A stretch of 64,000 bases of DNA from the NCBI RefSeq assembly GCF_020283565.1, contig NC_060065.1:41094409-41158408 (forward strand), written 5' to 3'. Source of the DNA: Trifolium pratense (taxonomy: Eukaryota > Streptophyta > Magnoliopsida > Fabales > Fabaceae). Positions within the stretch are counted from its first letter, which is position 1; every line of letters starts with the position of its first letter. The position numbers were made by a program, and so were the translations under genes. The notes below the pieces were generated by a model that was not told the origin of the DNA, ran no database searches, and saw only the letters and a list, made by a program, of their open reading frames with translations. Of the stretch, positions 60,862 to 64,000 are shown one piece after another.

Positions 60862-61584
60862 AGCACATATCTACATAATATTAAAAGTTTTTTTTAGTAA
60901 AAAATGTACAATGTTTTTTGGTCAAATATGTACAATTTAATTTTGTCAAAAAAAAAGTACAATTTAGTAAACCTCAAAATGAGCATTTGACTAAATTTAT
61001 TAATTTCTTTTGCTTTAAAGTTGATAAAAATATGTTATTTTTAACACATTCTTTACATATTTTATTTTCGATCACTTTGACTAAATTAATTATCAATAAC
61101 CATATGAGACTATCAAAGCTATAAAATAATATATATCGGGCTTTTTGCCCTCTCTTGTATAAAAAAAAAAGCTATAAAATAATATCCATACAAATAATGT
61201 TACTACTATAAGAAATATAATTTGTAGTAAAATTGAATGCAATAATAATGCATTTTTTAATATTTTGACCAAAATTAATGTTTTTATTATTAATATTTAA
61301 AAAAGAAAAAAACAGGAACAAATTAAATATATTATTTGCATATTTAACTTCCTTTTTTTTAACGGAAAAAAATTCCTTTTTTTTAATTTCTTAAAAAAAA
61401 ACTTCTTTTTTAATTTTTTTTTGAAATTAATGTTTTTTTTTTTACCAAAATTAATGTTTTTCTTTGACCAAAATTAATGTTTTTTATTAATAATTGGCAA
61501 CTTCCGTACTTGTCTCAATAAATACCCCTAATTGTTTTTTGATCTCTAGTAAAAAAAAATTGTTTGTTGATCTTCTAAGAAAAC
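60862..61584. other. Intergenic and promoter of the defensin-like gene
   Basis: Very AT-rich, with several ATTAATGTTTTT repeats at 61270-61490 (AAAATTAATGTTTTTnTTnnACC, four copies). A weak TATA-like AATAAATAC lies at 61517, about 68 bp before the ATG at 61585. The motif GGGCTTTTTGCCCTCTCTTG at 61139 is the complement of a repeat piece at 4341 (GAGGGCAAAAGCCC). Confidence 0.45.
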
Positions 61585-63749
61585 ATGGCTATCAGCATCA
61601 ACCACATGTTTTTTTTCATTGCAACTATATGCATTGCTTTCGTTTTGACTCCAGGTACAAATTTTCTAAATTATTTTAATTTTTGTAGTTTTAATTTTTT
61701 TTAAAACTCGGTATCCAATTTTATGAATGACTAATTCGAGGAAACCAATTTCACCGCCTCCTTGCGATGGCCACAATTAAAGCTAAAGTTTTTTTTTTGT
61801 TATGTATAGACAATGTTTGTATTTCACTACTAAAAAAAAAGGCTTTTTTGGACGGAATTTGGACAAATTTCCCACGAATTTCAGACGGAATAATAATTTC
61901 GGACGAAATTCAGACAGACGGACAGTGTTCGAAAAAGCCTCGTCGCAAATCAACATGTCCGCCCCAAATATGTTTCAGGCGGATTTCAAACGGTTTTCTC
62001 ACAAAATATAAAATATAAGTTTCTGATGTATGTGGACTATATTCCGATGGATTTCGGACGGAATAGAAGAATTTTTTTTGTAGTTTTAATTTTTTTTTGA
62101 AAACTCGATATCCGGTTTTATGAATGACTAATTCGAGGAAACCAATTTCACCGCCTTCTTGCGATGGCCACAATTAAAGCTAAAGTTTTTTTTTTTTGTT
62201 AAGTGTTTGTATTTAGGTGGATTCTAGGGTGAGGGCTTAATTAAGTCGGCTTAATTAAGTCCCTCACCGGTGTACCACTAATCTTAACTATCAGATCAAA
62301 TCGTTCCACATGATTTCAATACTTTTTGCCACATTAAATTTTGGTCTCCCCTTCCCTCTCATACGTCCATTTTCATAATTTCCTTTCACATTTTAACCTT
62401 AATTTTCCCATTCATCACACTTGAATTTATGAAGATGGAAATATATATTTTTTTAAAATTAATTTATGAATTGGATTAAACCAAAGGGGTGATGATTGAT
62501 GAATGAATTTTTAGAGAGGGGAGATTGTATTCTACGAAGAGCAGCAAATGGGATTCTTTGAAAGCACTCTTTACAACTATTAATAATAATGCTAATTTTT
62601 TCTGGAACCGCTAATAATAATAATAATAACAGCGATGTGAAAATTAATGTTCTCATGTTCTGTTATGCAATTTAGAGAATTTTCTCAAGCACTTGATGGA
62701 CATAAGAGAACACATGTTATTGGATCAACAATTATTGTTAAATCTAAAATTCATCAATTTCTTTGGATGATTATATGTTTTGGCCCAAATTGAAAGTTAT
62801 GTGATTTTAGATGCAGAATTTGCAGTTTTGCTTTTTTGGTGATGAAACTGATGATAGATAGTGAAATCTGTTATGGAGAGAGAAAATATGGAGTGGAAAC
62901 CAAAATTCAGTGTGGCAACGAGTATTGAAATCATGTGGGGTGATTTAATCGGACGGTTAATGTTAATGGTACATCGGTGAGAGACTTAATTGAACCCTCA
63001 CCTTAGAATCCACCTTGTATTTAATATAGCTTATATTCTAATTTTATTTATCTTAAAATTTTAAAATGAAGAAACTACTTTTGACTGGAAAGTATGTTTT
63101 AAATTATTTATAGTTTTTTTTTTTTTTTTTTCTAGAAAACAAATATGAATGTTAATATGTTATGAGATCACTATTTCGTTGCAAGATGCCTACCAAACAA
63201 TCTTAAATGTTTTTTTTTCTTTCTTTCAAAGTTCAAACTGATAAAATTAATAACATCTTAAATGTTTTTAATTTACAAGTTAATTTGTTTCTGATTTTGT
63301 ATTAATTATTTTAAATAATTTTATAAAATGGTGATGAAAAACTGATTTTAAAACAAATATATCTTCTAGTTGAGTTTGTTCAACTTTATCAATAAAAAAA
63401 AAAAAAACTGTTATCAAATAGTAACAAGTTAATAGAATTAATTTTTGAGTAAATAATTAAAAAATTAAACGTTATTTAACCGTGTAATATTAATTAATTG
63501 TTACATTGGCATAATTTAATCTATCTTTCATCTCTTTATATGAATTATAAATGTTATTTAACGGTTTAACATTAATTAATTGTAGGTACATGTAGAATGG
63601 TCGAAGCGCAAGGACCACCTGGGTTTCAGTTATGTTTTCCAAGCGAGTTCTGTCCAAAAAATCTTGAAGGTTGTAGACAGAGTTGTTTTGATAAGCATAT
63701 CACTATTGGCGCCGATTGTGATGGACACAATTGTTGTTGCGGAATTTAG
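61585..63749 (+). CDS. Defensin-like (LCR-type) secreted cysteine-rich peptide, 77 aa, two exons
   Basis: Exon 1 is 61585-61654, encoding the signal peptide MAISINHMFFFIATICIAFV and LTP. The intron is 61655-63585 (GTACAA...TTGTAG), phase 1, in the usual place after the signal peptide. Exon 2 is 63586-63749: GTCRMVEAQGPPGFQLCF, then Cys at C-x5-C-x6-C-x3-C, DC, and a terminal CCC in HNCCCGI. If the signal is cut after VEA, the mature peptide has eight Cys, the plant defensin-like number; TCR would add a ninth in the propeptide. Such peptides are secreted and act in defence, pollen-pistil signalling or, in some legumes, nodules; which applies here cannot be told. The intron is filled with repeats and a 799-bp Mutator-like MITE. 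Confidence 0.85.
61685..62201 (+). repeat. 117-bp direct repeat enclosing a CACTA-like insert
   Basis: A unit with GTAGTTTTAATTTTTTTT, ATGAATGACTAATTCGAGGA and TGCGATGGCCACAATTAAAG lies at 61685-61801 and again at 62082-62201. The DNA between (about 61827-62090) begins CACTACTAAAAAAAAAGGC and ends TTTTTTTTGTAGT, like the termini of a small CACTA element, with GACGGAAT/ATTTCGGAC subterminal repeats. The right terminus coincides with the start of the second unit. Either the element inserted between tandem copies or it mediated the duplication. Confidence 0.7.
62216..63014. mobile_element. Mutator-like MITE, 799 bp, in the defensin-like gene intron
   Basis: The left end GGTGGATTCTAGGGTGAGGG and the complement of the right end GGTGGATTCTAAGGTGAGGG open inverted arms of at least 120 bp (GTGTACCA, ACATGATTTCAATACT and TTGCCACA on both strands). 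The flanks are an exact 9-bp duplication, TTGTATTTA at 62207-62215 and 63015-63023. Long arms and a 9-bp duplication indicate the Mutator superfamily. No transposase. Confidence 0.92.
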
Positions 63750-64000
63750 CACCTCAAAATTTTCGTACAAGTTAATGTACTAATACTATATATCTTTATG
63801 GTTTCATCAAAATAAATTAAAAACAAATACAATGATTTCAATTTTAATTTCATGTGCAACGTTTAAGTAATATGATGATCGGTTAACAGAACATATATAT
63901 AAGTCATCTGCTTCTGAGCCTCAAGTTCAAAGCTTTGCACATAACTCAATTTGGATCAATAATTCATCAAACCGGTACCGAAATGACCGCAATCGAGTTA
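63750..64000. other. 3' flank of the defensin-like gene
   Basis: Probable 3' UTR with AATAAATTAAAAAC at 63810, then AT-rich DNA to the window edge. No further gene is visible. Confidence 0.45.

Overview
The window is plant nuclear DNA: AT-rich, gene-poor, with GT-AG introns, plant LINEs, tRNA-derived SINEs, hAT, Mutator, CACTA and Stowaway-type elements, and plant-only genes such as BES1/BZR1-type factors and a defensin-like cysteine-rich peptide. The repeat style and the peptide gene suggest a temperate legume, most likely Medicago or a close relative. The species is an inference, not something the sequence proves.

Layout. 1-1.5 kb: an orphan 87-aa intronless gene. 3-4.1 kb: a 139-bp LINE stub and a copia-type solo LTR. 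5.2-23 kb: four members (A-D) of a family of two-exon genes for tiny proteins (46, 63, 45 and 58 aa). They share the promoter block, exon-1 length in three copies, intron phase and 3' flank. Member C has lost the start region and the TGAGTCAA promoter element, and its intron carries a transposon inside a transposon. Between C and D lies a three-exon gene for a probable organelle-targeted protein with a cysteine motif (16.8-18.9 kb). 23-32 kb: repeats, a microsatellite next to a G-box cluster, and a decayed LINE. 33-49.5 kb: two same-strand BES1/BZR1-homologue genes, 13 kb apart and both with an intron inside the final sense codon. Between them are a nested hAT > Mutator-like > MITE/SINE block (38.1-42.2 kb) and a LINE broken by a 142-bp solo LTR. 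53.4-59.3 kb: a seven-exon gene for a 469-aa plant protein, possibly of the plastid envelope. 61.6-63.7 kb: a two-exon defensin-like peptide gene with an intron full of transposons.

No pathway joins these genes. The BZR pair would act in brassinosteroid-responsive transcription in the nucleus, the 312-aa and 469-aa proteins probably in organelles, and the defensin-like peptide outside the cell. The role of the A-D family is unknown, and it is the best candidate here for an undescribed gene system.

Gene models were spliced by hand: I chose GT-AG sites that keep the frame open and checked exon lengths. Transposon ends were called from terminal inverted repeats and target-site duplications (TSDs) read directly in the sequence. 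Family assignments rest on recognition, not on a search.
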